A stretch of 64,000 nucleotides of DNA, taken from NCBI GenBank assembly GCA_010645155.1, contig JAAGOF010000287.1, forward strand, positions 490,066 to 554,065. The letters run 5' to 3'. Both the position numbers and the translations under genes were made by a program. Positions 44,692 to 55,865 of the stretch are shown piece after piece. How positions within the stretch are numbered: position 1 is the first letter of the stretch; each line of letters opens with the position of its first letter. The notes beneath the pieces are model-generated. The model had not been told where the DNA came from, searched no databases, and saw nothing but the letters and a program-made list of their open reading frames with translations. The stretch comes from Tigriopus japonicus. Taxonomy: Eukaryota; Arthropoda; Copepoda; Harpacticoida; Harpacticidae.

Positions 44692-45305
44692 TAGTGATGT
44701 GAAATCTGGGCTCGGGCAAGTTTTTTCACGGGAGGTTGCAAGGTAGGGTCGCCTAAGTGAGATTTTGTGCTATGCTAACCAACTCAAGCAAACACTACTG
44801 ATGTGTTTCGAGTTGGATTTTTGGCAGAGTTTTGCCATTTTGGTTTTTAGGGTCAAAAATCTGACCACAACTAAACTTTTCAACAGGCAATAGACCTTAT
44901 CTGTCATAAAATATGGCAGCACTGCCAACTCGAAATCCATTTTTATAACTATCCATGGAACTCGAAATCGAACTAGTTCGAGTGTTGCCAAATTGGTCCC
45001 TGTTTAGGTCTTTTCAAAAAGTTCAAAACAATATGCCCTTTTTCAACAGCGATAAACATCTGAGTCAAAACTGGCAGCACTCCTGGTTCGAAACACATCA
45101 CTAGCAAACACAAATTTGAGGTAAATTTGCAACCCTGATCCAAAATTACAAAAGTCAGGGGCGCGTTTCTGTGCTTCTTAATGAAAAACCGGTGTATGAA
45201 GATAGGTAGGCAGAAGGGAATACCATTTCACTGAAGGTAAATTGGCGACCCCGGTGTACGATGTCACGAAAAAAAGCTTGCCCAAGCGCCCAAGTCACAT
45301 CACTA
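44692..45305. mobile_element. hAT-like element with an internal second insertion
   Basis: Perfect 8-bp target duplication GTTAAAAC (44684-44691 and 45306-45313), fitting the nTnnnnAn preference of hAT elements. The ends are TAGTGATGTGAAATCTGGGC and, from the other strand, TAGTGATGTGACTTGGGCGC. The body is related to element G (18423-18694). It is split by MITE F at 44796-45103. Without F it would be about 300 bp. Confidence 0.85.
44796..45103. mobile_element. hAT-like MITE F, copy 2, nested
   Basis: Perfect 8-bp duplication GCAAACAC (44788-44795 and 45104-45111). The ends are TACTGATGTGTTTCGAG and, from the other strand, TAGTGATGTGTTTCGAACC. It is highly similar to 19254-19560 along its whole length, including CCATTTTGGTTTTTAGGGTC. 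Confidence 0.85.
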
Positions 45306-45548
45306 GTTAAAACCAGGGAAAATCCTCGTGGATCTTTTAAAAAACGGTTACGCACTCCCGTTGGAAACATATCCTCCAGTCTGATCTACCCAACAATAAT
45401 CCTGCGTAAGAAGATATTTCAGCAATCGAGGACATCTTATTTCAATATGAAGCAGGAGGATGTATCATTGCGGCAAACGAAGATCCTCGCCTTGTTTTGC
45501 CTCTATCCATTGATTTTTCCAACAAAAAAAGACTAGTTCTGGACAGAT

Positions 45549-45842
45549 TTTTGTTTGTTTTGTTTGTGCTGGAGTCAGAACGCAGCTTCGCAGCTGCAAT
45601 CTGATAGAGGCTGTCGTGAGGCTGATGTGGGGATACTGCCGCTCCACTCGACAAGCATTAATTTTTACCTTACCCTCGGGAATGACCCCAGGTTCGGCCA
45701 TTGAAGCTGTCAAAAACCGTGATTACTGCATGTACGTAAATTAACACCACAGGACACTAGGACTCTGCCCTCGGAATTCAAACCAGGGATGTTACGGATA
45801 GTTGGCGAATGCTCAACCATTGCGCTACTACTGCTTGGACAA
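45549..45842 (-). mobile_element. tRNA-derived SINE, copy 3, with full head
   Basis: Minus-strand copy with a clear head at its right end: box A TAGCGCAATGGTTGAGC and box B GGTTTGAATTCC at normal tRNA spacing. The shared body follows (CCTGGGGTCATTCCCGAGGG and GAGTGGAGCGGCAGTA), and the CAAA-type tail is at the left (TTTGTTTGTTTTGTTTG). This is the best copy for defining the family. Confidence 0.8.
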
Positions 45843-47594
45843 AACATTATGTTGACAAAAATTACATAAAATTATTGAATAAATTTTAAAAAATTTCCAT
45901 GAAAATTCGAAAAAATCGGAAACGCTTGACATGACAGAAAAGAGTACGTAAAAGCTTGAAAATGCGAAAGAAAGCCATAAAGCTAAATCTTGTCACCTTG
46001 TCCTTAACTTTCACCAATAGGGTCTGATAGTATCTGCAGAATGTCAGCTTCAACCAATTGAAGTTGCGTTAAGATCAATCTGTTCAAGCTGAAAATCTCC
46101 TGATGTGATCTTACCATTGAGGTCTATCAATACTAGAGGGAGTGTAAGCCTAAAAATGTGTCTCCGGTCGCCAACTGTTTAGAGGACAAAAGTGCGGGAA
46201 CATTTACAATATGTGACCAGGCAAATGTCAACCATGCAATAAACATGCAATTGATATATCAAATGTGGAATCAAGAAATGTTTTTGGGCCATTATTTGTT
46301 TTTGCTAGTGGTCACTTTCTTGAAAGACCCAAAGACGTCACTAGGTGACCATGCCTTGGATTTGAATACTACAACTTGGAACTTTTTTGCCAATACATTG
46401 AATAATTCATTGGTAGGAAGTACAAAAACTAAGCTATTGTGTTACATAAGGTTAATCTAATACATATATGGACAAGAAATAACTTGTGGCTTCAAGAACG
46501 AGTTTTAAAAAGTTGGTCTTGATTCACATGTTTGGTCACACTAACTGTGCGCTCAACAGTTGTGAGGGCGACATTTCCCTCACAAATTCAAAGTATTCCG
46601 CTCCGCTTGCCAAATCAGCCTGTCTAAAGCTTGCACGCTATCTAGTGATCAATCAGTGATCTAAGGATCTTACCCTATTGAAAATTGGAAAAAAGTGCTT
46701 GAATCATATGTCAAAATGCAATCAATATCATATAAATTAAAAGACTATGTTTCATTTTTACAAACATAAGCATTTCCTGACCTCTGACGTCATTAACAGT
46801 ACTTGTGCTGCAAATGAAATCTGTAGATTCTAATAGGAAATCGGCGTTTCTGCGAGACGAGCAACGCTTGACCCGTTAAAACCCCAGCCATTTCATTTTC
46901 TCCTTTATTTTCTTCATTTTTTTAATGTAGTTAAAAGCAGCAAAGCATTTTTTTCCTATTTTCAAATGATCTGATTCATGGTTTTCTTTATATGATGGAA
47001 GTTGGTAAACGCTTTGATTATTGATCTTAAAAATGATTTATATGGTACTTTTGCTTTTGAAAATTGTTGTTTGGCTTATGCTGACAATTCAGAGAAAAGT
47101 GGTGGTATTTTTATGCAGTAAAAAAAAGAGTTTTTTCTTTCTTGGAAATGAGTTCTCAAACAAGCAGTCATTCAATCTTGATTGGTTTGAAATCTGGGAT
47201 GAATACCATGATATTAAGAGAAAAAGTTATTTTTGAAACTGAATGAACAATTGAATTATGTATGAATTATATGGTATTTAAGTTTTTTAATATTTCCATC
47301 TGAGTCATGCTGACAGTGCATAGAGCTCTGCGGACATTTTACTTCAATGAAATAGTGATTTATTCCCTTGATTGAATCTGAAATCTATGATGGTTCATTC
47401 GATTTCAGAGAATGAAGGAACTCCTGGATCAATTATAAACACTCAAATACAAAATTCATTTTGTAATTATGTTAAGATTGACATATTGAGACAAATTTTA
47501 CTGTACAAATCAAGTAATTGCAATATAGGATATTTTTTACCACTCTGACCATAGCGTAAAATATATGGAACCGCCATTAAACTTAAATTGTAAA
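45843..47594. other. Intergenic, one short shared repeat
   Basis: No supported gene. TTGCACGCTATCTAGTGATC near 46632 and its surroundings recur inverted at about 62065-62113 (AGATAGCGTGCAAG, GGCTGATTTGACAAGC), a short dispersed repeat. Confidence 0.4.
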
Positions 47595-48170
47595 ATTTGT
47601 TGCGGTTTTTCTACAACCGTTACAAGGAATGCGATTCCCTGTAAACAAATAAATCTTTAATACAATTTATGCAATCAACAGTTATACGAAATTTGATACA
47701 CCCACGAGTTCTGTTGGCAGATTTGGACAACCCTTGAATCGTGGGTTTGTCAGGAATAATAAGTAGTATTTAAAAATTTGTCTAATCCTGCTTTAAAAGT
47801 TCTCAGAGGATCAGCTCGTACATGCTCGCGACAAAGACCAATGGGCAAAAGATTGAACAATGAAGGAGCCCGATAAAGAAGAGAGGAGGACTTCATTCTT
47901 CGAACTAGCCTGGATTCCTTGAGATTTGGAGGTGCTTTTAGAGCACAAGTAAAACCTCTACGGTCGCTACTGCTGACCTCAAATCCTGGTTTAGGACAGA
48001 GCCCAAGAATGTCTTTGATCGGCATTGATACCTTTCAATGCCTGTATAAAAAAATCTGACACCTTCCATATCTTCGCTATTCTGTACAGACCTAACCCAA
48101 GGACTCGTTAATTCAGAAAGAGATGTATTGGACAAACAAAAAACTCTTAAAGCAAGATTCATTTCAATTA
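47595..48170 (-). mobile_element. Non-LTR retrotransposon (LINE) 3' end, copy 3
   Basis: The minus strand encodes the C-terminal part of a reverse-transcriptase ORF. A first frame carries SPWVRSVQNSEDMEGVRFFY and GIERYQ. A second frame carries SSSDRRGFTCAL, SLLYRAPSLFNLLPIGL and LRTFKAGLDKFLNT. The LFNLLP and FK..LDKFLNT blocks are typical of the tails of Jockey/CR1-like elements. At least one frameshift separates the halves. The 3' tail (47595-47650) is the one shared with the SINE at 36891. It is 5'-truncated. Confidence 0.75.
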
Positions 48171-49139
48171 TATTTGATCTATTGAGCTGAATATTTTAGA
48201 CCCTTGGACTCTTGGCTGGTTGCGACTTTAGTTGCGACATTGACTGCTGAGGGATCGAAACGTTTGTTGCTCCTCTCATCAGTGGCGAAAGGACTGAGGA
48301 GCCTGAACCAACCTTCACCACGGCAAGAACAACGACCCTAGCACAACCTATGAATAGGTCTCAACTTTGGCAGAAACCAATTTCTATTGATTACCTTGAG
48401 TGAGGATGGGCCAACGTCCTTTTGAGTACATTACAGGTACTAATTTTATTTTATTTTTATTTTTCTCACTTGCTTGTTAATCATCCAGTTGACCTACAGA
48501 ATGTGATCCGTCATGAATGTTAAAGCAAACCAATTTGAATTCCCTAATCCCTTTCAAGGAACAAAAACTAGAAACGATGTTCTTCATTTTTTATTTCTTT
48601 TTCGCTTTTGCTTTTTGCTTCTATTTTTTTTAGCTTTTAGCTTTGTTGTTAAATCGAATATAAAGAAAATTCTTAACTTAATACTTTGCCTTCAAAATCA
48701 TTTTCATCGTTTTGTCAGCAACCAAAAGATGAATTGAAAAAGGATTAACCCAAAACCAATTGACCACAAAAAAACAAAAGCATGTCCATTACAACTGATA
48801 TCAAAATTCCATTCTTAATAGGACATTCCAACCCAAACAAAAAACCGTAAAAAAATGTTACTGGGTCGAATTATGAACCCTAAACATATTTTTTTTCAAA
48901 TTCACTGTTTCCTTGCTGTCGGTTTTGGTAAGCATAATCAAAGGAAATTATAAATGGTTGTTCGATTTCAGTTGATAATCAGTTAAATCCATTACTGATT
49001 AAAGATATTCATTATTTCAAGATAACGAGCGAGATTTCACTCAAAAATACAGTTTGCTAATTTCAATATATTTCATAACTGTGCAGCATTAGTTTTCGGG
49101 CTCTTATTGCAGGATTACTTTGCACAGTATCTTGTCCAA
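48171..49139. other. Intergenic, no gene recognised
   Basis: AT-rich sequence with several T-rich runs. No supported gene or repeat. Confidence 0.4.
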
Positions 49140-52100
49140 TTACCCATAATTTTGTGTGATAATGGCGTCGCAAGTACCCAAATCCATTTCCATTAAGCCG
49201 TTGTTAGAAGGTGTCAACATTTCTGTAGCGTCTGAAAACTCTCCAGCCAACCAAAACCTGTAATTGAAGCATCATTTAGACAGTTTGCCATGTGAATTTT
49301 TGGTGGCAAAACCTTACAGGTTAATGGCATTTGGTGTGGTTGTTGGAACATTAGCGGAACTGAATGTTGAACCACTAAAAACAGTGATAACTGCACCCGT
49401 TGCCTCAAAGTTAGGTTCCCTAGAATAACACAATTTAGAAACGATTATTTTCCTCAACATAATTACATAGCAAGGTTAATTTTTTTGGACGAACCTAATT
49501 GTCGTATTTGAAAGAAACATTTGTTTTGAACGGTTTCATTAATTCTTAATACTATTTATGCACCTGCAAAGGAAGGGAGTAATGGCCAAAATCCGGCGGA
49601 GGGAGTTTCATTTTATTGGCGACCCGAGGGCGTCAGCCCGAGGGGCGTCAATTAAAATGAAACGAGTGATGTCGGATCTTGACCATTCCTCCCTCCATTT
49701 GTGGGTGCATATGGTATTTTGTTGACCAACTTATCCTTTTTGGGACTTCCGTTACAATTTTTCAACCCTGAAAATCAGTTCAACCACGGACATTCGTACT
49801 ATCCAACTAGCATGCTTTGCTTACTCAATACCGGTATTAGGAGCAAGCTCCGTTCACCTCAAGGACATCAATTGGTGTGTTGGCTACTCAGTGCCATGGT
49901 ATAAAAGCCTACCACGACTTCATCAGTGGATCATTCCCCGTCAAAGAGACGGGGGATTCAGACGTGCAAGTAATTGTGTGTCTGAGATGTATTAGTAAAG
50001 ACATGATTCATTCATAGGGCAATAAAGTGATTGCTAGGGTAATAAAATGATTTGTAGGGTAGTAAAGTAAGTTGTAGGGGAATAATATTTTGGACCTGAC
50101 CTCTTCGGGCTTGGAGGAAGTCTCATAAAAGGAGAAGGCGGTCAATAAAACTAGTAACATTGTGTTGAAAGTGTTTTTGTGCAGAAAGTAAATGTACGTG
50201 TTCACGTGATAAAAAGGGGAGAGTTGTGTGATTTTAAATAGCCATAATATGGCTATTTAAAAATTTATTTAAATTTCAACTTCGGGACAGACTTTTTATC
50301 AAGATTGGATTTCTCCCAACACCTCAACCGATCCTACAACACAAGATTTGAACTTTCACCGTCTGGGAAATACATTTAGCCCTTTCAAGAATGCTTTAGT
50401 AAGAGCGACTAAAGGAGCTCATGAGAAAGAAGCGTCGACACAGTCAAGTTGTTTGGCTTTTTCGAAGCTTCAAATGTTTGCCGTTGTTGTCGCCACCATC
50501 AATCAGGAACTTCAAGTTAAAATTGAAATTGATTTTGCAATCAATTTACATAGATCATGCTAGTAAATGTTGATCTAGTCGTTGGATCACAAAATAAGAT
50601 GGATTGAAGCCCTTCCATGGATATTTTTCAGTCAAAGGCTCCTATTTGATGTATTTTTTTTCTTGCCCTTCTTGGTTTGTTTGGATTTTTAAGGCTTCAT
50701 GATAAAGCCACTGTCGCTAGTGTTCTGACGACGTTTCTTTTCCATGAGCTTCTGTAAGCGCGACCACTGATTTGACTGACAAAACAAAAAAATCAACGAA
50801 ATATTGAAGGAATCTTCCCAATGTTATTCCCCAAAACTTTCCGCCCTTAATCTATAATCTTAGTGCTCTACTGTAGGTTCATCTTGAGCTTGGGCAATAA
50901 CTTAATCTCGAAGGACTAGCCTCTTTTAATACAACGAATCCCGTGAATCGATTTCCAACCGTGTTTTAATCCAGATTCATCCAAGCAATTGATCGTGTGA
51001 CATCCAAGTAGGTTGCATGTATTTTAAAAAGAATCTCACTTACTCTTCAGGGTTGTTCGCGAAGATCAAGAAATCACCAGATGCGCCTTCGATAGTCAGG
51101 ATCTCGATTCCAGTGCTCAAGATGGTATCCTCCCTCAATGATGATGTCAGAGTGCCTGGATTACTGTGAACCAACTTGTTATTGACAACCACTAATTCAT
51201 TTTGTTACATCGGCTGGCAATCACTTATCCGTGTCCACAAAGGCAACTTGGTAGTTAATCAATTCAAGTGATATCAGTTCAAGTTATATGACTGATAAAC
51301 ATGAGATCCCAAGGGCTTCACCGGGATTTGAGACTTTGAGTGAAGATTAAGAAAATCGGATGCTGTTATTTTTTTGAACCGATACTCGTAGGTTCGTAAA
51401 ACTGATGGGATATTTCAAAAAGTATATCAATTAGGGCTGCACAAAAATGCGAATAAAAACGCCAAAAATGCATCAAAAAATGAAACGTGCACCGTGGGAG
51501 TGAGAGTTACAATCTATCTTGCTAACTTCACTTGAAAAATGACATCAGCTCGGCCTTTCAAAAGGAAAAAGATTAAAGGTAACTTATCTTGATCAATAAG
51601 TACTTCAAAGGTAAAAAAAAATATGTTCTTGATGAAATTAGGATAACCACCAAATTGTGACAAAAAGGCAAAAAAGCAAAAATATACACCAACTTTCGAT
51701 AAAAACGCGGAAAAATGCAAATCAACTAAAAAATGACAAAATGGAAAAAATGAAATAAAATGCATCTTCATGAAATGTGCAACCCTCTTAATGATATAAG
51801 GTCGGTTGTTGAGGTAGATATGAAGTGTAGTAGAAGCATATCTAGAAGCATAAAAGAAGCACATGCGATGGAGTAGAAATAACCATCCTCGATCAAGTTT
51901 TATTACAAAAGCTGCGATTGAAAAATTGGAAAACGCACCTTATCTAGTAAAACTTGATCGAGGATGGTTATTTCTACTCCGTCGCATGTGCTTCTTTTAT
52001 GCTTCAAGATATGCTTCTACTTTACTTCATATCGACCTCTATAACCGACCTATACATACTGTGTACTATTAATAATTCTTTAAAAAGCTTGTCAAAAATG

Positions 52101-53040
52101 TTGGGTTGTCGATATCAAGTGTTTTTACCCGCTGGTACAAACTGTTCCAGCAAAATTTAATAGGCAATCGCAAGAGCTGGTTAAAGCGGCTAAATCGAGG
52201 TCCTCAATTGCACTAGCCCACGTTAGTACAGGTACGATGGTGCCCTAAAATTTTGAATGAGTCTCGTATTACCACATAATCAGTGTTCAACAATGCTCCA
52301 GGACAAATAAAATTATGGGGTAAACTTAAGGATGGGATGAATTTGGTGATGGACCGAAAAGCTTCTTAACCGAAATTAAAAGAGGGCCTAACTTAGAGCA
52401 TCTGACTAAAAAGTCAAATCCATTCAAAACTCACTTAGATTTTTGAATTTATCATGCGTATGACTTTCGACAATTCTGTAGTTTTCAAAAGATTCGAAAC
52501 ATTGAGTTTCAGAGTTTTTTTAGACGATAAAAATCTTTGCTTTTGTTGTCAAACGTCATTCTTTATGGTACATGTATGCTTTTGGTTTCGGTAAGCAAAA
52601 CCGAAACCGAAACCAAAATTTCGACCGTGAGCTCTTTCAGCCCATCACTAGGTGAAATTTTCGGAGGTTAAATGTTTGTTTGCTGGTGCCACCACAGATA
52701 TGAATAGATACCACAAACTAAGGTTGGCAAATGTTTCATTTTGAAGGACAAATCTGTCATATCCATTTGTGCGCGCTGGAGTTTACGCACAAATGGATAT
52801 TGGATATTTGATGTCTCACCAGTAAGAATTATGCTTTTGTCTCCAGATAAGAGTTCTTAGCACTTTCTTAAAGAAATGAAATAAAAAGAGAGAATAAAAA
52901 AAGGAAATACTCACCTGAGGCAATACTCCTGAGATTGGCATTATAATTGTAGAGCTACTTGCTGTTGAGGTGGTAGTTTGAGTGGGTGTAATTAAACCTG
53001 TGCCTGTCACTTCCACTAAATATTCTACTCCTATTGGTAC
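49140..53040 (-). CDS. Unknown gene, last four exons (5' end not found)
   Basis: Minus-strand exons in transcript order: 53040-52915, 51174-51044, 49419-49318, 49257-49140. All have AG acceptors and GT donors (GTGAGT, GTAAGT, GTAAGG). The phases (0, 2, 2) agree and give 158 continuous codons to a TAA at 49140-49142. The first exon begins in frame without ATG (VPIGVEYLVEVTGTGL) and has a Thr/Ser-rich stretch (TQTTTSTASSSTII). The second includes GIEILTIEGASGDFLIFA; the third ATGAVITVFSGSTFSSA; the last starts FWLAGEFSDATEMLTP and ends AIITQNYG. The beta-rich, low-lysine character suggests a secreted or extracellular protein, but that is inference. No family was recognised. A related last exon lies at 30235-30373. 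Introns contain repeats, including the 49556-49990 family and a fold-back element. Confidence 0.6.
49556..49990 (+). repeat. Dispersed repeat family I, copy 1
   Basis: This shares GGCCAAAATCCGGCGGAGGG, CATTTGTGGGTGCAT, TTTTGTTGACCAACTTATCC and ACATTCGTACTATCC with 61307-61474 plus 62011-62050. It has an extra GC-rich, partly palindromic stretch near 49615-49665 and a CCCCGTC/GACGGGG hairpin near 49935. At about 49775 it shows the unfilled version of the site that holds an insertion in the second copy. Confidence 0.65.
51799..52052. repeat. Fold-back repeat, about 250 bp
   Basis: The arms share AAGAAGCACATGCGAYGGAG, AATAACCATCCTCGATCAAG and GTCGGTT in inverted order around a loop of about 45 bases (51902-51946). 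Probably a non-autonomous transposon in an intron of the minus-strand gene. Confidence 0.65.
52759..52800. repeat. Short perfect hairpin
   Basis: ATATCCATTTGTGCG and CGCACAAATGGATAT form a 15-bp stem with a 12-base loop. It lies in the intron after the first visible exon of the minus-strand gene. The role is unknown. Confidence 0.55.
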
Positions 53041-53167
53041 CTGAAATTTTCATCAAATCACATTAGTCAAGGGCCACTGGATTTTTAGCAAATGTAGAAC
53101 TACAATAAGTTATCATAAATTCTTTTCATTAAATACTAATTTCGACTTCGTTATTATAGGACCCGAA

Positions 53168-53262
53168 TAACCATGCGTACCAACGTGTTGATCGCGAATG
53201 TGCTTCCCCAGATGGCATATGTTCGAGTCCCGTAAGAACGGGTGAGGCTGTCGTAAGGAATC
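53168..53262 (+). mobile_element. tRNA-like SINE head
   Basis: GTGCTTCCCCAGATGG followed by the box B-like TATGTTCGAGTCCCG resembles the head of the SINE at 36891 (GTGCTTCCCCAGACGG, then GGTTTGAATCC). The upstream box A-like region is weak and no LINE-like tail follows. Confidence 0.45.
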
Positions 53263-53372
53263 CTATTAGTCTCTTCTCTGCTCTTCTCGTCTCTTCTCGT
53301 AAGTTATTGTGATATGCTTTTGCTTGACTGATAACTTTCAGTTTTATTCCGGCAACCTTTGGTCAGCTATCT

Positions 53373-53643
53373 ATGAAAATTGTCCTCCAAAATAGGCAAG
53401 TATCTCGTATCACATGTCTCGGATCGCAAATCTCAACAAGCCAAGATGGCAGAGCCGCCATTTCCCTACAATCCGTCAAACGAGTCAAGTCTGAAACTGG
53501 TATCAGTGACGATGGGATGAAGAAAGTTTTAAAAACATTCCGCAGAGACGTTCACGTTGAACCAGGAATTTCAATGGAGATGTCCAAACTAAATAAGAAG
53601 TATGAGAGCTTCTTTCACACTGCCGTTGAACCGAGCTCTCGGG
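53373..53643 (+). pseudogene. Fragment of a repeat-associated protein (N-terminal type)
   Basis: The frame is open up to the insertion at 53653 and looks coding: DGRAAISLQSVKRVKSETG, DDGMKKVLKTFRRDVHVEPG and LNKKYESFFHTAVEP. The pattern 'LRR...VEPG....L....FF' recalls the N-terminal part of a repetitive, transposon-associated protein common in crustacean and cnidarian genomes. This is recalled from general knowledge and not checked. The frame has no partner exon. Confidence 0.35.
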
Positions 53644-53652
53644 GCCCATCGG

Positions 53653-54866
53653 CGGGGTGGGCATTTGATTTTTGGACATTTTGTCCACCTCTGTCCAAAA
53701 GGTGTCCAAGAGTGTCCAAAAATAAGAGTTTCCAAAAATAAGAGTGTCCAAGAATAAGAGTGTCCAAGAATAAGAGTGTCCAAAAATAAGAGTGTCCAAA
53801 AATAATAATTCGAAAATAATGGTTAAACACCTTCTTAGAATAACATTCTTCAAACTTTCTTTCCAAAATAAACGTCACTTGACGAAATCTAAGCAAGAAA
53901 AAGTCAATTCAGCATAAATAAACTTACACTTAATACATTAAATGAGCCAATTACTTGAAGGCCAACCTGGACATTGGAACTTTTCTTATTTGACCACCGA
54001 GCGTCGTCCAAAACGTGGGAAAGAATGATCGACTGAAGGAATGAACGAACGAACAAATATGAGACTGGGACTTTTAATAACACGCTCACACCACGCTTCA
54101 TGTTAAACATAGTATGCAAGTACATTTTAAAGCTAATTGTGTCATGATTAGTAACAAGAGCAGGTTACTTAGTTTTTTCATTTATATTCCTAAGTTTATC
54201 ATTGTTGCAAGTGTTTCCCATCCAAGAGGCAAGAAGTCTTTTGTCCTGACTGTCCAAAAAATGTTAACTATAATAAAGCACACTCAAACTGATATCAGAC
54301 TGCAATGTGGGAAACAGAACATGCAAATTGTTCTTACGTTTTACAAATGCATATATAATATTATTGTAATAAGTGAAGCAAATAGCCTCACGACCGAGGA
54401 TTGAAGTAATCATGGCAAAGTTTATTTCTCCACGTAATGTTTCCATTAATAGAACTATTTTTGTTTAAGTATATAACCATGCATTCTTTAGAATTCAATT
54501 ACTTATGTAGTGTAACTGGTTTTTCGTCTGATTTGTACAACTTTCTTTTACGTTTGTTGGACTTTTGGACACTTATTGACATCTTTTCGGGATTTTTGGA
54601 CACCTTCTGGGGATTTTTGGACACCTTCTGGGGATTTCTGTGGCTAGTTTTTTAAGCGCAAAGATCGATCTTTGCGTCTTTAAAAACTAGCCTCTGGACA
54701 CCTTCTGGGGATTTCTGGACACCTTTGGGGATTTTTGGACACCTTTGGGGATTTTTGGACACCTTCTGGGGATTTTTGGACCCTTCTGGGGATTTTTGGA
54801 CACTTTTGGGTATTTTTGGACACTAGGGTGTCCAAAATTCTCTCAATGTCAAAAAATGCCCACCCT
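53653..54866. mobile_element. Fold-back element with tandem-repeat arms (2)
   Basis: Perfect 9-bp target duplication GCCCATCGG (53644-53652 and 54867-54875). The ends are CGGGGTGGGCATTTGATTTT and, from the other strand, AGGGTGGGCATTTTTTGAC. Inside the left end is an array of 16-bp units (GTGTCCAAAAATAAGA, about 53700-53812). Inside the right end is an array of 20-21-bp units (TTTTTGGACACCTTCTGGGG, about 54540-54835). Both arrays share the core GTGTCCAAAAAT in opposite orientation. The 700-bp centre is AT-rich and non-coding. A family D hairpin interrupts the right array at 54640-54694. A 9-bp duplication fits FB/Mutator-like mobilisation. Confidence 0.85.
54640..54694. mobile_element. Family D hairpin MITE, short form
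   Basis: A 55-bp version of the D palindrome (TGGCTAGTTTTTTAAGCGC to CTAGCCTC) whose arms meet at GATCGATC. It is inserted between two repeat units of the array, so it arrived after the array formed. Confidence 0.7.
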
Positions 54867-55418
54867 GCCCATCGGTCCCACTGATTGTATGTTCAAATCC
54901 TGAAGTTTTAATCCGTTTTAGCACGCTGAGTAACCGCGAGGCCACTCAACGTGGAATGAGTAGGGAGAGATGTACTTCAATACTTCTTCTATTCCCGATT
55001 CAACGGGGTTCATATACATGGTAAGGGGGAGGGTTGTGAGCAACGCAGTTGCTCATGAGCGAGCACGCCACACCGTTCAATTGTCGAGGAAAGGGACTCT
55101 CAAATGATTTAGTCATTTTAAGATTGTTGATTGATGAAGGTCGAGGCTTTTTTAAGGTTAGATGCAGTCAAGTTAGATTTTAAGTAGAGTTTGGAAACCC
55201 CTTCATTTTAATTCCAGCGGAGTGGAAACATCGTTCTCAAAGCGCCTAAATTTGGAACTGAGCAGTTCAAGCCCTTGGGAGTGAAGCGGACCTTTTTGTT
55301 GGCGTAGAAACCACCGTAGCACATTTCCTTGTGCTTTTTGTTTGTGGAAGAATGGGAACTAGAATGAATTGATGAGCCAAGAACGAACACTTGGAATGAT
55401 ACACCAAGACTATACTGA

Positions 55419-55865
55419 ATTCAACAACAACTCAAGAAACGCCCTCTCATTCATCCACACAAACCCGATGCAACGAGAATCTTGGAAATATATGCCTTAC
55501 CTTGGTTATCTATTCACCTTGGAATAGTATACCGCACGTACAGCAAACTTGTGCAAGCCGCGCCAATAGCTAAAGAATGGGCCATCTCCCTAAATTTACA
55601 CGAAGAGCATTATCATGGCACTGGATTTGAAGGGAATAAAGGCCAGACACTCTTAAACAATCTCGTTACTCTTCAACCGCTCATGACAAACCATGATTTT
55701 CACACTTTTGGACAGAAGTTTGTCGACGTATTCAGGACATCTCATGCTCTAAATAGCCACTATTCTCTCCCAAAAATCAATATTGAAGTGCTAGAAACAC
55801 TTGTGGATGAATTTCAGGAAACATGGAAAGCGTCCGAAATGCCTCGCATTCCAATGTTCTTATGA
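55419..55865 (+). pseudogene. Fragment of a repeat-associated protein (C-terminal type)
   Basis: Open from just after a TGA (55416-55418) to a TGA at 55863-55865, about 148 codons: LPWLSIHLGIVYRTYSKL, LNLHEEHYHGTGFEGNKG and LVDEFQETWKASEMPRIP. The motif YHG..FEGN followed by LL.N and a helical region recalls the C-terminal half of a repetitive, transposon-associated protein family of unknown function. This is from memory of the pattern, not a search. Together with 53373-53643 it may be one ancient copy, now split and decayed. Confidence 0.4.

Noticed and set aside
51432..51789. Possible hAT-like element (TAGGGCTGCAC and GTGCAACCCTC ends)
   Set aside because: The ends match only over about 11 bases and the flanking 8-mers do not agree.
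54876..54960. tRNA-like sequence on the minus strand after the second fold-back element
   Set aside because: The box B-like part is poor and the stems do not close convincingly. At most an eroded SINE head.
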